Of a stretch of DNA of 64,000 bases, positions 52,030 through 60,861 are shown piece by piece (position 1 is the first letter of the stretch; the number at the start of each line of letters is the position of its first letter). The DNA lies in assembly GCA_021740625.1 (NCBI GenBank), contig JAIOZK010000012.1:55246-119245 (forward strand). The letters run 5' to 3'. The DNA is from Bacteroidales bacterium. GTDB taxonomy: Bacteria; Bacteroidota; Bacteroidia; Bacteroidales; JAIOZK01. Position numbers and translations under genes: made by a program. The notes beneath the pieces were generated by a model. It was not told where the DNA came from, made no database searches, and worked only from the letters and a program-made list of their open reading frames with translations.

Positions 52030-54660
52030 ATGTCAAAGGAAAATTTTTACACCCAGGTTATAAATGAAGTAGCTGAGCACTTCAAGGTAGAACCCGAAAA
52101 AGGTCTTTCAAGTGAGGAAGTAAAATCCCGCCTCAAAAAACACGGTCCCAATAAACTCAAGGAAACCAAAGAGAAAAGCCTCTGGCATCTGCTTTTCGAT
52201 CAACTGAAAAGTGCCGTTATTTATTTGCTGATGGCTGCTGTTATCGTTTCCTTCCTGTTTGGCGACATCCCCGAAGCCATTGCCATCATCGTGGTAATCG
52301 TTTTCAATACCGCCATTGGATTTTACATGGAATACCAGGCACGCAAATCCATGAAAGCCCTGCAGGAAATGGACAAGATGACAACCAAAGTCCTGCGCGA
52401 AGGCAATGAAGAAGAAATTGATTCCGAGGAACTGGTACCCGGCGACATCATCATCCTGGAAGCCGGCAACCTCATCCCAGCAGATGCCCGTATCATTGAG
52501 GCTTCCGAATTGCAGATCAACGAAAGCGCCCTGACCGGAGAATCAGTGCCCATTACCAAACTGACCGAAACCGTGGACAAAGATGCCCAGCTCGGCGACC
52601 GCAAAAACATGGCCTACAAAGGTACATCCATCACCATGGGGAAAGGAAAGGCCATTGTAACGGCCAGCGGCATGAAAACTGAAATTGGCGGTATATCCGA
52701 GATGGTTAGCGCCGAGGATAAAGAAAGTGTTCCCCTGAACATCAAGCTCAACAAACTCTCCAAACGACTGGTATGGATCGTGGTAGGAATGGCTGCAGTC
52801 TACGGGGTCCTGGGCTATTTTACCGGCAAGAACTTGCACATCATCGCCCAAACTTCCATTGCCTGGGCCATCGCGGCCATCCCCGAAGGACTGGCCATCG
52901 TAGCAACCATCGCCCTGGCCAAAGGCATGATGCGCCTGGGAAAAGAACATGTGATCGTTAAAAAGCTGGCCGCCGTGGAAACCCTTGGGGAAACCACCGT
53001 CATTTTAACCGACAAAACCGGCACCCTCACCAAAAACAAACTCAGCCTCAGCCAGTTCTTTTTCAATAAGGAAAGGAAGAAAGACGAAAAACTGGATGAA
53101 GTCCCGAAAGAAGGCAGCCTCTTTGAAAAAGTACTGAAAGTTTCCCTGCTTTGTAACAACGCTGAACTGAAGGAAGACGGCTCCGGCAAGGGTGACATGC
53201 TGGAAATCGCCATACTGCAATATGCGGAGAACCAGAAAGAAGGAATAACAAAGGAATACCGGGAAAAATTCGAAAGAATAGAAGAAGATCCATTCGACTC
53301 CGACAGCATGATGATGTCGACCCTTCACAGGCAGAACGGCAATTATTTCTCCGCCGTAAAAGGCGCCGCCAATGTGATTCTCGAAAGATGCAATAAGGTA
53401 CTAACGGATGAGGGTGAAGAAGATCTCAGTAAGGAACAGAGAGAAAAGTGGAAAGAAGAAAGCAATGCCATGTCGGCCGACGGACTGCGTACCATTGCCC
53501 TGGCATACAAGGTAACGGACAAAAAAGAAAATTACGATGAGGACCTTGTCCTGCTGGGACTGCTGGGCTTTATCGATCCCCCGGCCGAAAACGTGAAAGA
53601 TGCTATCAAAACCTGCCTGAAAGCCGGCATCCATGTGATCATGGTCACCGGCGATCATCCCGAGACCGCCCGCAACATTGCAAAGCAGGTCAACATTACT
53701 GAAAAGGAAGAACCATCGGCATACACCGGAAAAGATGTAGAGGGCTTTGAAGACAAAGGCAAAGATGAAAAGAAAAAGTTTGCCGAATCACGTGTGTTCG
53801 CCCGTGTGGATCCCGGGCAAAAGCTCGACATCCTCAAGCTCTTCCAGGAAAACGGCGAGATCGTGGGCATGACCGGTGACGGGGTAAACGACGCACCCGC
53901 ACTCAAAAAGGCCGACATCGGCATTGCCATGGGCAAGCGCGGCACACAGGTGGCCAAGGAAGTATCGGATATGGTGCTCAAAAACGACGACTTCCCCTCC
54001 ATCATCACTGCCATCCGGCAGGGGAGGATCATCTTCAACAACATCCGCAAGTTCATCGTTTACCAGCTCAGCTACCACCTCAGCGAGATCCTGGTGATCG
54101 CGGCGGTCAGCTTCACCATTTTCACCCTTCCGTTGCGCCCACTGCAATTGCTTTTCCTGAACCTCCTCACCGACGTCTTTCCCGCTTTGGCCCTCGGTAT
54201 CGGCAAGGGCCGCGGCAAGGTGATGGAACAACCGCCCAAAGACCCTGACGAACCCATACTCACCAAAAAGAGCTGGACCATGATCTCCATCTACGGGGCC
54301 ATCATTGCGGTCTACACCATCGGCGCTTATTTCTTTGCGACTTACTCCATGGGCGTAAGTAAAGAAATCGCCAACAACATCGCCTTCTTCGGCCTGGCCT
54401 TCACCCAGATCTTCCACGTTTTCGACATGCGCGAAAGCGATGAAAAAGTCTTTCTCAACCAGGTCACCCGCAACAAATACGTCTGGATGGCCGTGGTTTT
54501 CTGTGCCGCGGCACTCATCGCCGCTTACTTCATCCCCGGCCTCAACACCCTGCTCAGTTTCCAACCCATGGGGCTGGAACCCTGGTTGCTGGTAGTGGCT
54601 GTGGTTGTGGCAAGTATTGGAAGCATACAGGTATTGAAGGGATTTAAGATTATAGATTGA
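52030..54660 (+). CDS. P-type ATPase, Ca2+-type (IIA-like)
   Basis: An 876-aa cation pump. The actuator-domain motif is TGES (169-172), the phosphorylated Asp is D328 in DKTGTLTKNK, and the hinge motif is GDGVNDAPAL (616-625). The M4 helix has IPEGLAIVATIALAKGM (PEGL, type II), and M6 has LNLLTDVFPALALG, with the N-x-x-T-D that binds Ca2+ in SERCA. In M5 the SERCA Asn is replaced by His (SYHLSEI) while the Glu is kept, so ion specificity is uncertain. The start is the ATG at 52030, since the family N-terminus begins KENFYTQVINEV. It follows repeat copy B and is followed directly by a broken copy of its own C-terminal part. Confidence 0.92.
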   Translation: MSKENFYTQVINEVAEHFKVEPEKGLSSEEVKSRLKKHGPNKLKETKEKSLWHLLFDQLKSAVIYLLMAAVIVSFLFGDIPEAIAIIVVIVFNTAIGFYMEYQARKSMKALQEMDKMTTKVLREGNEEEIDSEELVPGDIIILEAGNLIPADARIIEASELQINESALTGESVPITKLTETVDKDAQLGDRKNMAYKGTSITMGKGKAIVTASGMKTEIGGISEMVSAEDKESVPLNIKLNKLSKRLVWIVVGMAAVYGVLGYFTGKNLHIIAQTSIAWAIAAIPEGLAIVATIALAKGMMRLGKEHVIVKKLAAVETLGETTVILTDKTGTLTKNKLSLSQFFFNKERKKDEKLDEVPKEGSLFEKVLKVSLLCNNAELKEDGSGKGDMLEIAILQYAENQKEGITKEYREKFERIEEDPFDSDSMMMSTLHRQNGNYFSAVKGAANVILERCNKVLTDEGEEDLSKEQREKWKEESNAMSADGLRTIALAYKVTDKKENYDEDLVLLGLLGFIDPPAENVKDAIKTCLKAGIHVIMVTGDHPETARNIAKQVNITEKEEPSAYTGKDVEGFEDKGKDEKKKFAESRVFARVDPGQKLDILKLFQENGEIVGMTGDGVNDAPALKKADIGIAMGKRGTQVAKEVSDMVLKNDDFPSIITAIRQGRIIFNNIRKFIVYQLSYHLSEILVIAAVSFTIFTLPLRPLQLLFLNLLTDVFPALALGIGKGRGKVMEQPPKDPDEPILTKKSWTMISIYGAIIAVYTIGAYFFATYSMGVSKEIANNIAFFGLAFTQIFHVFDMRESDEKVFLNQVTRNKYVWMAVVFCAAALIAAYFIPGLNTLLSFQPMGLEPWLLVVAVVVASIGSIQVLKGFKIID

Positions 54661-54670
54661 AAATTGCATA

Positions 54671-54853
54671 TCTGGATGGCAGTGGCATTTTGTGCTGCAG
54701 CATTGATAGCGCATACTTCATCCTCCCGCTACACCCCCTGCAATTGCTTTCCCTTAACCATTTTACCAATGTCATTACCAAACTGACCTGTGATACCTAT
54801 AAGGGCAATGGCAATGTGATGGAACAACCGCCCAAAGACCCCGGCGAACCCAT
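54671..54853 (+). pseudogene. rearranged relic of the P-type ATPase C-terminal region
   Basis: Two pieces resemble the intact gene at DNA level, but in swapped order. Piece 1 (54671-54723) matches 54482-54535 (residues about 818-835, WMAVVFCAAALIAAYFI) with a 1-nt deletion. Piece 2 (54724-54853) matches 54127-54257 (residues about 700-743, PLRPLQLLFLNLLTD ... VMEQPPKDPDEP) with a constant offset of 596 nt and no indel. Piece 2 is collinear and nearly identical at its 3' end (GATGGAACAACCGCCCAAAG), while the rest has many changes. There is no start, no catalytic part, and frames do not join. Starts 10 nt after the intact gene's stop. Confidence 0.85.
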
Positions 54854-54916
54854 TTAACATTGATAAGCTGGAAGCAGTCTGAATAGTTTTAGTCTTCCGT
54901 GCATTTTGGGAATAAT

Positions 54917-54932
54917 TAAATTTGTAGATTTG
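54917..54932 (+). promoter_or_regulatory. two adjacent -7 promoter octamers before the first TPR-HTH gene
   Basis: TAAATTTG (54917-54924) and TAGATTTG (54925-54932) both match TAnnTTTG and end 25 and 17 nt before the ATG at 54950. A TTTG (54905-54908) lies 16 nt before the second. Spacing is shorter than consensus, so use is uncertain. Confidence 0.42.
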
Positions 54933-54949
54933 GACGAGATTGAATTTGA

Positions 54950-56758
54950 ATGAGAAAAGTGAACATTATAAAGTATTTGAAAAGGAATAATATTGATTGG
55001 ACTTTGTTGATAGTTCCGATTATAATAATTATTGTACTATTCTTATATCTGAAATCTATAAATAACAATCATTCTATCCTTCAAAACCAAATCTACAATC
55101 CCGATTCCCTTTATAATTACTTGCATACGTTAGATACCTCATACTGGAATGCAACTGGAAAGGATGTTGAACGGATATCGGATATTATTAAAACTGCATC
55201 TTTAAATAATGACAGTAATCTGTTACTTTTTTCTTATTTCAATAAAGGAAGAATATATCGCAAACAACAACAGTTTGATAGTGCTTTTTCAGCCTATGAA
55301 AATGCCCTGGAAATAGCGGAGGAAATCCAGGATGAAATTCTAATAGCCAATATCAAGTTAGCACAGGGAAACTACTATACTGAGCTTGACGACTATTATA
55401 GTGCCTTGCAGTGTTTTACGAAAGCTCGACAAACTTATGAAAAATTTGACAGTAGTCAATTATCAAAAGTCTATAATGGCCTCGGTATTGTCTATGTTGC
55501 TCTTGGCGATTTTAAGGAAGCCATTAGTTATTACAAGAAAGCATTGGCAATTTATAAAATGCAGAAAAATGAACGAAGTATTGCAGGTATTCACCTCAAT
55601 CTGGCAGAATGTTATATTAAAATCAAGGACTTTGAGGAAGCATTGGTGCTTCTTAAGTATAGCGAGAATTTATTTAAAAAACTTAATGATTCAATACACC
55701 TTTCTAATTGCTATTCATATTTTGGTTTAATGTATAATGCGCAAAATCAACTTGATAGTGCGCTTAAATATCATCAATTATCCCTTGACATTGCACAAAA
55801 AAAAGGAAATTTACGACTTACAGGAGCTGCAATGCAAAATATAGGACTGCTGTATGAAAAGATGGGGGAAGGTGAAACCGCAAAAAAATATTATAAGCAA
55901 GCTCTTAACATGTTTTGCGAAACAAAACTTAAACGGGGACAGGCAAGTTCGCTAATTGCACTATCGGAACTATACCGTGATGAAGGAGATTGGGAAACGG
56001 CATATAATTACTATATAGAATACATAGAAAAACGGGACAGCATTATGAATGCTGAAATGCAAAACAAAATTATTGCATATCAATGGAAAATCAATGAACA
56101 AAAAAGGCGACTTAAAATGAATAGACTAGCACAGGAACTCACTTCAAAAAAGCGACAAACGAATATACTCATATTAGTAGTTACTTTTGTTTTAATCATT
56201 GCCTTTTTTATTAGCTTTTTAATGCATCGTTCTGTAAAACTTCATGAAATGAAAAATACTTTGTTATTCCAACAGATAGAAGCAAAACAAAAATCAGCCG
56301 AATTGGAGGAATTGAAATATAAAAATGAAATCGAGAGTAAGAACAAAGAACTGACTGCTTTATCGCTTCAGTTAGTTACCCAAAACGATGTTTTTGAGAA
56401 TTTGCGTTTAAAATCGGATAAACTTTTTAAGGAGAAATCTATTGATGAAAATGCTTATCATGTTATTAAACTTCTCATCGAAGACACTTATGAAATTGAA
56501 AACAAATGGAATCAATTTAAAACACTTTTTGAAAAAGTTCATGTTGATTTCTTCTCTAAACTGAAGGCACGATGTCCATCTTTAACAGAGAATGAAATAC
56601 GACTTTGTGCCTATATTAAAATTAATTTGCAGGCAAAAGAAATTGCCCGTTTGCTCAATATATCACCAGCAACAATCTTCACCAATAGACATCATATAAG
56701 AAAGAAAATAGGACTTGATAAAGGAAAGAGCCTAGAAGATTATTTACGTCAAATTTAA
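54950..56758 (+). CDS. membrane-anchored TPR sensor with C-terminal HTH (one-component regulator), type 1
   Basis: A 602-aa protein. TM helix 1 at about 18-34; about seven TPR units from 70 to 360 (LSKVYNGLGIVYVALGDFKE, AGIHLNLAECYIKIKDFEEA, GAAMQNIGLLYEKMGEGETA); TM helix 2 at 405-425; coiled coil 430-480 (QQIEAKQKSAELEELKYKNE); and a C-terminal HTH at about 545-590 (LTENEIRLCAYIKINLQAKE, IARLLNISPATIFTNRHHI), similar to LuxR/GerE-type helices. With two helices, the TPR part would be outside and the HTH inside, so signals sensed outside may be passed to DNA. Bacteroidota have many such TPR-HTH proteins of unknown role. A large type IX protein gene follows. Confidence 0.8.
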   Translation: MRKVNIIKYLKRNNIDWTLLIVPIIIIIVLFLYLKSINNNHSILQNQIYNPDSLYNYLHTLDTSYWNATGKDVERISDIIKTASLNNDSNLLLFSYFNKGRIYRKQQQFDSAFSAYENALEIAEEIQDEILIANIKLAQGNYYTELDDYYSALQCFTKARQTYEKFDSSQLSKVYNGLGIVYVALGDFKEAISYYKKALAIYKMQKNERSIAGIHLNLAECYIKIKDFEEALVLLKYSENLFKKLNDSIHLSNCYSYFGLMYNAQNQLDSALKYHQLSLDIAQKKGNLRLTGAAMQNIGLLYEKMGEGETAKKYYKQALNMFCETKLKRGQASSLIALSELYRDEGDWETAYNYYIEYIEKRDSIMNAEMQNKIIAYQWKINEQKRRLKMNRLAQELTSKKRQTNILILVVTFVLIIAFFISFLMHRSVKLHEMKNTLLFQQIEAKQKSAELEELKYKNEIESKNKELTALSLQLVTQNDVFENLRLKSDKLFKEKSIDENAYHVIKLLIEDTYEIENKWNQFKTLFEKVHVDFFSKLKARCPSLTENEIRLCAYIKINLQAKEIARLLNISPATIFTNRHHIRKKIGLDKGKSLEDYLRQI

Positions 56759-57073
56759 TATCCTGAAAATCAATTCTGGTATCAAATGAAATTTTTCTTA
56801 ACTATCAGGATGTATATAAATCATTCTTCGTATTATCTAAATTGTTTTAATTCATTCTTGTAATTATCTTCAAAAACTTATAATCAATATATTTTTTAAG
56901 ACGAAATTCAAAATAACTACTTTGAATTCTGCAAATCAATCTATTGAGCGTTTTATATATTTCCTTTTCAAAATCCACCATCAATATTTTATCAATATCA
57001 ATTATTTGCCTGTTGAAGGAGACTAAGCGAATTTTGCTTGCAATAAATTAGTATTAACCAAAATCTTTATCTT
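56759..57073. other. 315-nt AT-rich gap upstream of the large secreted protein gene
   Basis: No gene, no hairpin with T tract, and no full TAnnTTTG octamer were found. The only near match is GAATTTTG (57030-57037). It may hold the target of the TPR-HTH protein, but no inverted repeat stands out by eye. Confidence 0.4.
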
Positions 57074-59881
57074 ATGAAATCAAAGTCTTTATTTTTATTA
57101 ATTCTTGTAACTGCAAGCTTCTGCTCCCAGCTTTCGGCACAGGTTGCTTTCGATGTAACAGGAATAAATGGTGAAAAGCAAGTTCTAATAGAACAGCCTG
57201 ATGGTAGTTTTCAAATAACAGAAAATCAAACAATAGAGAGTCAGAGTACAAAATTTATCTCTCCGCAACAGTCATTAACTAAAAAATCACAAAAAGATAG
57301 GCACAATGAGCTCTTGCAAAACGGAAAAACCTCTTATAGTGTGAAGTTTCGTCTCCAGGGCTATAGCAACTCGGGTCATATTGGTGAAGTTATTATAGTT
57401 AATGAAGAGTTGTTTTATGATCGGAGTCCCTTTAGTGCTGGTGATGATTCGTATGGCTTAGAAGGAGATATGGTTTATATCAAATTCGATGCTGTTGTGG
57501 AAGGTAATTACCATGTAATGATCAACAATTACTCACATTATCCTGGCCATCTTACATCCAACGAAGATACTATTCCAAGATTTGTTTTCATGGAGATTGA
57601 TATAAACCGGGATATTGATACCATAATTGATTTAAAGAAAACGGCCAGGCATAAAATCTATATGGTAGTAAATGACGAAACCGGCCAGCCAATTGACAAC
57701 GCTGGGGAGGAAAACCTGTTTCAATACAGTACGATTGATATTCAGTTTCCTCAAGGGATGGCCATGAAGGTGCACAAACAACCTCTTTATCCAAAGTATT
57801 CTACACTTCTGGGATCCAGCTTTTATGGAGGAGTTGATAACTATTTTTTGGTTTCTGATTTGGAAGAAGGTACCCGTTTTTCATGCACACAGGCATATTT
57901 AAAATTAGGAAGGTTGTATATGGCAAGCTTCCCAGTGCAAAACGGATGCACAGGAGATGTAACGCTTACAAACATTCCGGATGACTTTCAAGCAATTGAA
58001 TGGATATTCAATCCAAGAACAGAACCGGCTTCCTCTTCAAAATACCTTACGGTTCATTTCACCGCAACTTGCTATCGGCCCGATCTCTACTACTCTTATT
58101 CTAATTATGCCGGATTTGGATTTACATTTATAGACACCAGATATCCTATTGCTGACGGTGAATCCCTGACATGCTATTTAGCGAACGAGCAGTGGGAAAA
58201 TGATAAAACGAGTGCAGAGATTACCTATTGGGAAGGATTACCTTCACATACAGGGTCAAATTCCAATTTCATAGAAACTCCAACTCTTTATATTGCCGAT
58301 GATTCGATTGTGTTTGGAAACCACCCAATACATTTAAGATTTGATTATACGGTAAAAGCAAATGATCTTTCAAATCCGCTTCAACTTGAAATTGGCAAAG
58401 AAAGTCTGAATCTCTCAGCCAGAACAATTAATAATTATTTTGACCCTGAAACCATTAAACTCTATTCCGGTTGTTCTAACCAACTGAACTCAATGATGTC
58501 TCCCTACGAACGCTCCCGCACAAATTATGAATTGCAATATAATGATGAGGTATTAAGTTCGGGTATGGTTTATGAATTTCCGAGTCCTTATTATTATGAT
58601 GAATCGGGGATATACACATTGAAAACAACAAATGCCGATTATGTTGTTAATGACATTGGGGGGGAGGTTAAGACGAAGCTCACTTTTGATGTATCAGAAT
58701 ATGATGCGGATCCGCCTGTATTAGCTTCCTTTCGTATTGAAAATGAAGAAGGTTTGGTTAGTTTGAAAAATTCTTATCGAGAAAATACCCAGGCTTCAGT
58801 GATCCTGAGTGCTCACGATTATAACCCGGAAATTATACCCCAGGCATTGCCGATTCAGACCGAAAATATTAAGGTTTATTACAAATCATCTGATAGTGAT
58901 GAGTGGGCTGAGCTGTCTGTGGTTGAACGACCTGATCTTTGCGATACACTCTTCATGAACATTCCGTCAGCTACACCCAATTATATTCCATATTATTATT
59001 ATTCAAGCGAATTAACTCCAGCCCTGGCAGACGCTGCATCCACTTACGTTGATATTAAGGTGGAGCTGACTGATGATTATGGGAATGTCGCAGCTTACTC
59101 CTGGCATCCGGCAATATATGTAAATGATGGTGAATCATATAGTATCCCTTTTGAAGAAGAGTGGAATAGTGGAGATTTTGAAACAAATAACTGGACATTC
59201 GACCCAAGTCAGGGAAATTGGGTAGTAACTGCTGATGATGGGAATCCTGCCCCAACTGCCAAATTTAAAAATGCGCCACCCCTCTGGAGTACATATAGTT
59301 ACAGTCTCGTCAGTCCTCCTGTAGAGGATACTTCTCCAAGCGGAGACATTGGTTTAAGTTTCGACCTCTATCTGGCTTCCGGCTTTGCATCTAGCACTGA
59401 ATATATGAAAATATTTGTTCTGAACGAAACTGAATGGATATTGTTAGACAGCATTCCCGAGACATTCGATATTAATTGGGAAAAATATCAATATGACATC
59501 ACGGAATATGCAAAAGGGAAAACCACACAGATAAGATTCGAAGCCGGAGGCAGTAATTCCTTCAATATGGATTATTGGTATATTGATAATATAGTGGTTG
59601 ATAAAGTATCAAACTATTCAGAACACTCTTTACCTAGGGCAAGTATTTATCCTAACCCGGTAACAGACATCCTTACTATTGAATGTCCTGAGAATGAATC
59701 GTGCAGAATTAACATTCTTAATGCATTGGGAAAATACGTGTATACTAATCATGTTACGACGAAACAAATACAAAGAATTGATTTGAGATCGCTTGATATT
59801 CCTGATGGAGTGTATTTCATTCAAATCATTAGTAATCAAAATTCAACCACAAGTAAAAAAATAATCTTTAAAGCTGATTAA
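57074..59881 (+). CDS. large type IX-secreted protein of unknown function
   Basis: A 935-aa secreted protein. Signal peptide (MKSKSLFLLILVTASFCSQ, cut near LSAQ). Residues about 90-680 are unassigned and beta-rich (YSVKFRLQGYSNSGHIGEVI, HIHLRFDYTVKANDLS-type strands; here PIHLRFDYTVKANDLS). A jelly-roll domain (about 690-840; WNSGDFETNNWTFDPSQGNW, MDYWYIDNIVVDKVS) is followed by a type IX sorting domain (ASIYPNPVTDILTIECPENE ... GVYFIQIISNQNSTTSKKII). Likely a surface or released protein, perhaps a repeat-rich adhesin or enzyme; no catalytic motif is seen. It follows the TPR-HTH gene after 315 nt. Confidence 0.8.
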   Translation: MKSKSLFLLILVTASFCSQLSAQVAFDVTGINGEKQVLIEQPDGSFQITENQTIESQSTKFISPQQSLTKKSQKDRHNELLQNGKTSYSVKFRLQGYSNSGHIGEVIIVNEELFYDRSPFSAGDDSYGLEGDMVYIKFDAVVEGNYHVMINNYSHYPGHLTSNEDTIPRFVFMEIDINRDIDTIIDLKKTARHKIYMVVNDETGQPIDNAGEENLFQYSTIDIQFPQGMAMKVHKQPLYPKYSTLLGSSFYGGVDNYFLVSDLEEGTRFSCTQAYLKLGRLYMASFPVQNGCTGDVTLTNIPDDFQAIEWIFNPRTEPASSSKYLTVHFTATCYRPDLYYSYSNYAGFGFTFIDTRYPIADGESLTCYLANEQWENDKTSAEITYWEGLPSHTGSNSNFIETPTLYIADDSIVFGNHPIHLRFDYTVKANDLSNPLQLEIGKESLNLSARTINNYFDPETIKLYSGCSNQLNSMMSPYERSRTNYELQYNDEVLSSGMVYEFPSPYYYDESGIYTLKTTNADYVVNDIGGEVKTKLTFDVSEYDADPPVLASFRIENEEGLVSLKNSYRENTQASVILSAHDYNPEIIPQALPIQTENIKVYYKSSDSDEWAELSVVERPDLCDTLFMNIPSATPNYIPYYYYSSELTPALADAASTYVDIKVELTDDYGNVAAYSWHPAIYVNDGESYSIPFEEEWNSGDFETNNWTFDPSQGNWVVTADDGNPAPTAKFKNAPPLWSTYSYSLVSPPVEDTSPSGDIGLSFDLYLASGFASSTEYMKIFVLNETEWILLDSIPETFDINWEKYQYDITEYAKGKTTQIRFEAGGSNSFNMDYWYIDNIVVDKVSNYSEHSLPRASIYPNPVTDILTIECPENESCRINILNALGKYVYTNHVTTKQIQRIDLRSLDIPDGVYFIQIISNQNSTTSKKIIFKAD

Positions 59882-60011
59882 TAATGAATAACATTTGCAT
59901 AAGCGTTCTAATTATACAATATTCTCTTGAGGGGTTAGTGGTGTAGTTAATAAGAAGGCTGAGGCGGAAAAAAGCTGAAGCCTGGGTTTTCAGATTAATG
60001 CTTGATTGGAT

Positions 60012-60043
60012 TGAAGCACAGAAGTAATTACTTCTGTGCTTCA
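60012..60043. repeat. perfect 32-bp palindrome
   Basis: TGAAGCACAGAAGTAA (60012-60027) followed at once by its exact inverse (60028-60043), no spacer. Neither strand has a T tract after it, so it is not a standard terminator. It sits in the 206-nt gap between the secreted protein and DUF4386 genes, 45 nt before the latter. As RNA it would form a 14-bp hairpin. Confidence 0.75.
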
Positions 60044-60087
60044 TCGGTTTGTGAAATATATGCATTCAATACTTAAAATATACGTCA

Positions 60088-60798
60088 ATGAAAATAAATA
60101 CAACGTCTAAGGACATATCATCGCGAAATGCAGCATTTATGGCAGGCATTGCCTATTTTATCATGTTCATAGCTGCAATATTCTCCAATTTTATAGTACG
60201 TGGCAAAATGATTTTAGCCGATAATCCCACACAATCACTACAAAATATTACTAACAATGAGATGCCATTTCGCATCAGTATTGTGAGCGACTTTTTGTTT
60301 GTATTGCCTTTTGATGTCTTGTTGGCATTGACTCTCTATGTATTTCTGAAACCTGTAAACAAGAGCATTTCTTTACTTGCTGCATGGTTTAGGGTTGTTT
60401 ATACGGGCATTTATGCTATTGCCCTCCTTTTCCTTATTATGATTCTGCCAGGTTTAAATGGGTTAGAAGAATCTGCTAATTCCAGTTTAGTATCTGTTTT
60501 CTGTTTAAAGGCGTTTAATCTCACCTGGCTTGTTGGTTTTATCTTTTTCGGTTTTCATTTACTGTTGTTGGGATATTTAGCTTTAAAATCCGGTTTTATA
60601 CCCAAAGTAATTGGCTGGCTTTTGGTGCTGGCGGCTATAACCTATTTTTTTGACAACTATGCGAATATTCTTTTACCAAATTATCAGGATTTTCCCCCGA
60701 CAATACAGGCCATTGTTGCCATACCGGAATTCATTGGGGAGTTGGTCCTTATTTTATGGATTTTTATTAAGGGAACAAGAATCAATCGACCCGAATAA
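60088..60798 (+). CDS. DUF4386 family membrane protein
   Basis: A 236-aa protein with about six membrane helices and the DUF4386 pattern: SSRNAAFMAGIAYFIMFIAA at the start, FRISIVSDFLFVLPFDVLLA, LLAAWFRVVYTGIYAIALLF, and FHLLLLGYLALKSGFIPKVI near the end. Role unknown; the family is common in Bacteroidota and Actinobacteria, often near stress or antibiotic genes. It lies between the large secreted protein and the second TPR-HTH gene. Its signal for transcription is not evident. Confidence 0.82.
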   Translation: MKINTTSKDISSRNAAFMAGIAYFIMFIAAIFSNFIVRGKMILADNPTQSLQNITNNEMPFRISIVSDFLFVLPFDVLLALTLYVFLKPVNKSISLLAAWFRVVYTGIYAIALLFLIMILPGLNGLEESANSSLVSVFCLKAFNLTWLVGFIFFGFHLLLLGYLALKSGFIPKVIGWLLVLAAITYFFDNYANILLPNYQDFPPTIQAIVAIPEFIGELVLILWIFIKGTRINRPE

Positions 60799-60861
60799 CT
60801 ATCATTTTGCAACGAGAAAGAAACATAGACGCAAAAATTCCTGAGAACCCAATAATAGATT

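Noticed and set aside
54657..54857. 66-aa open frame after the ATPase gene
   Set aside because: Its sequence is explained as out-of-frame relics of the ATPase gene, not a gene of its own.
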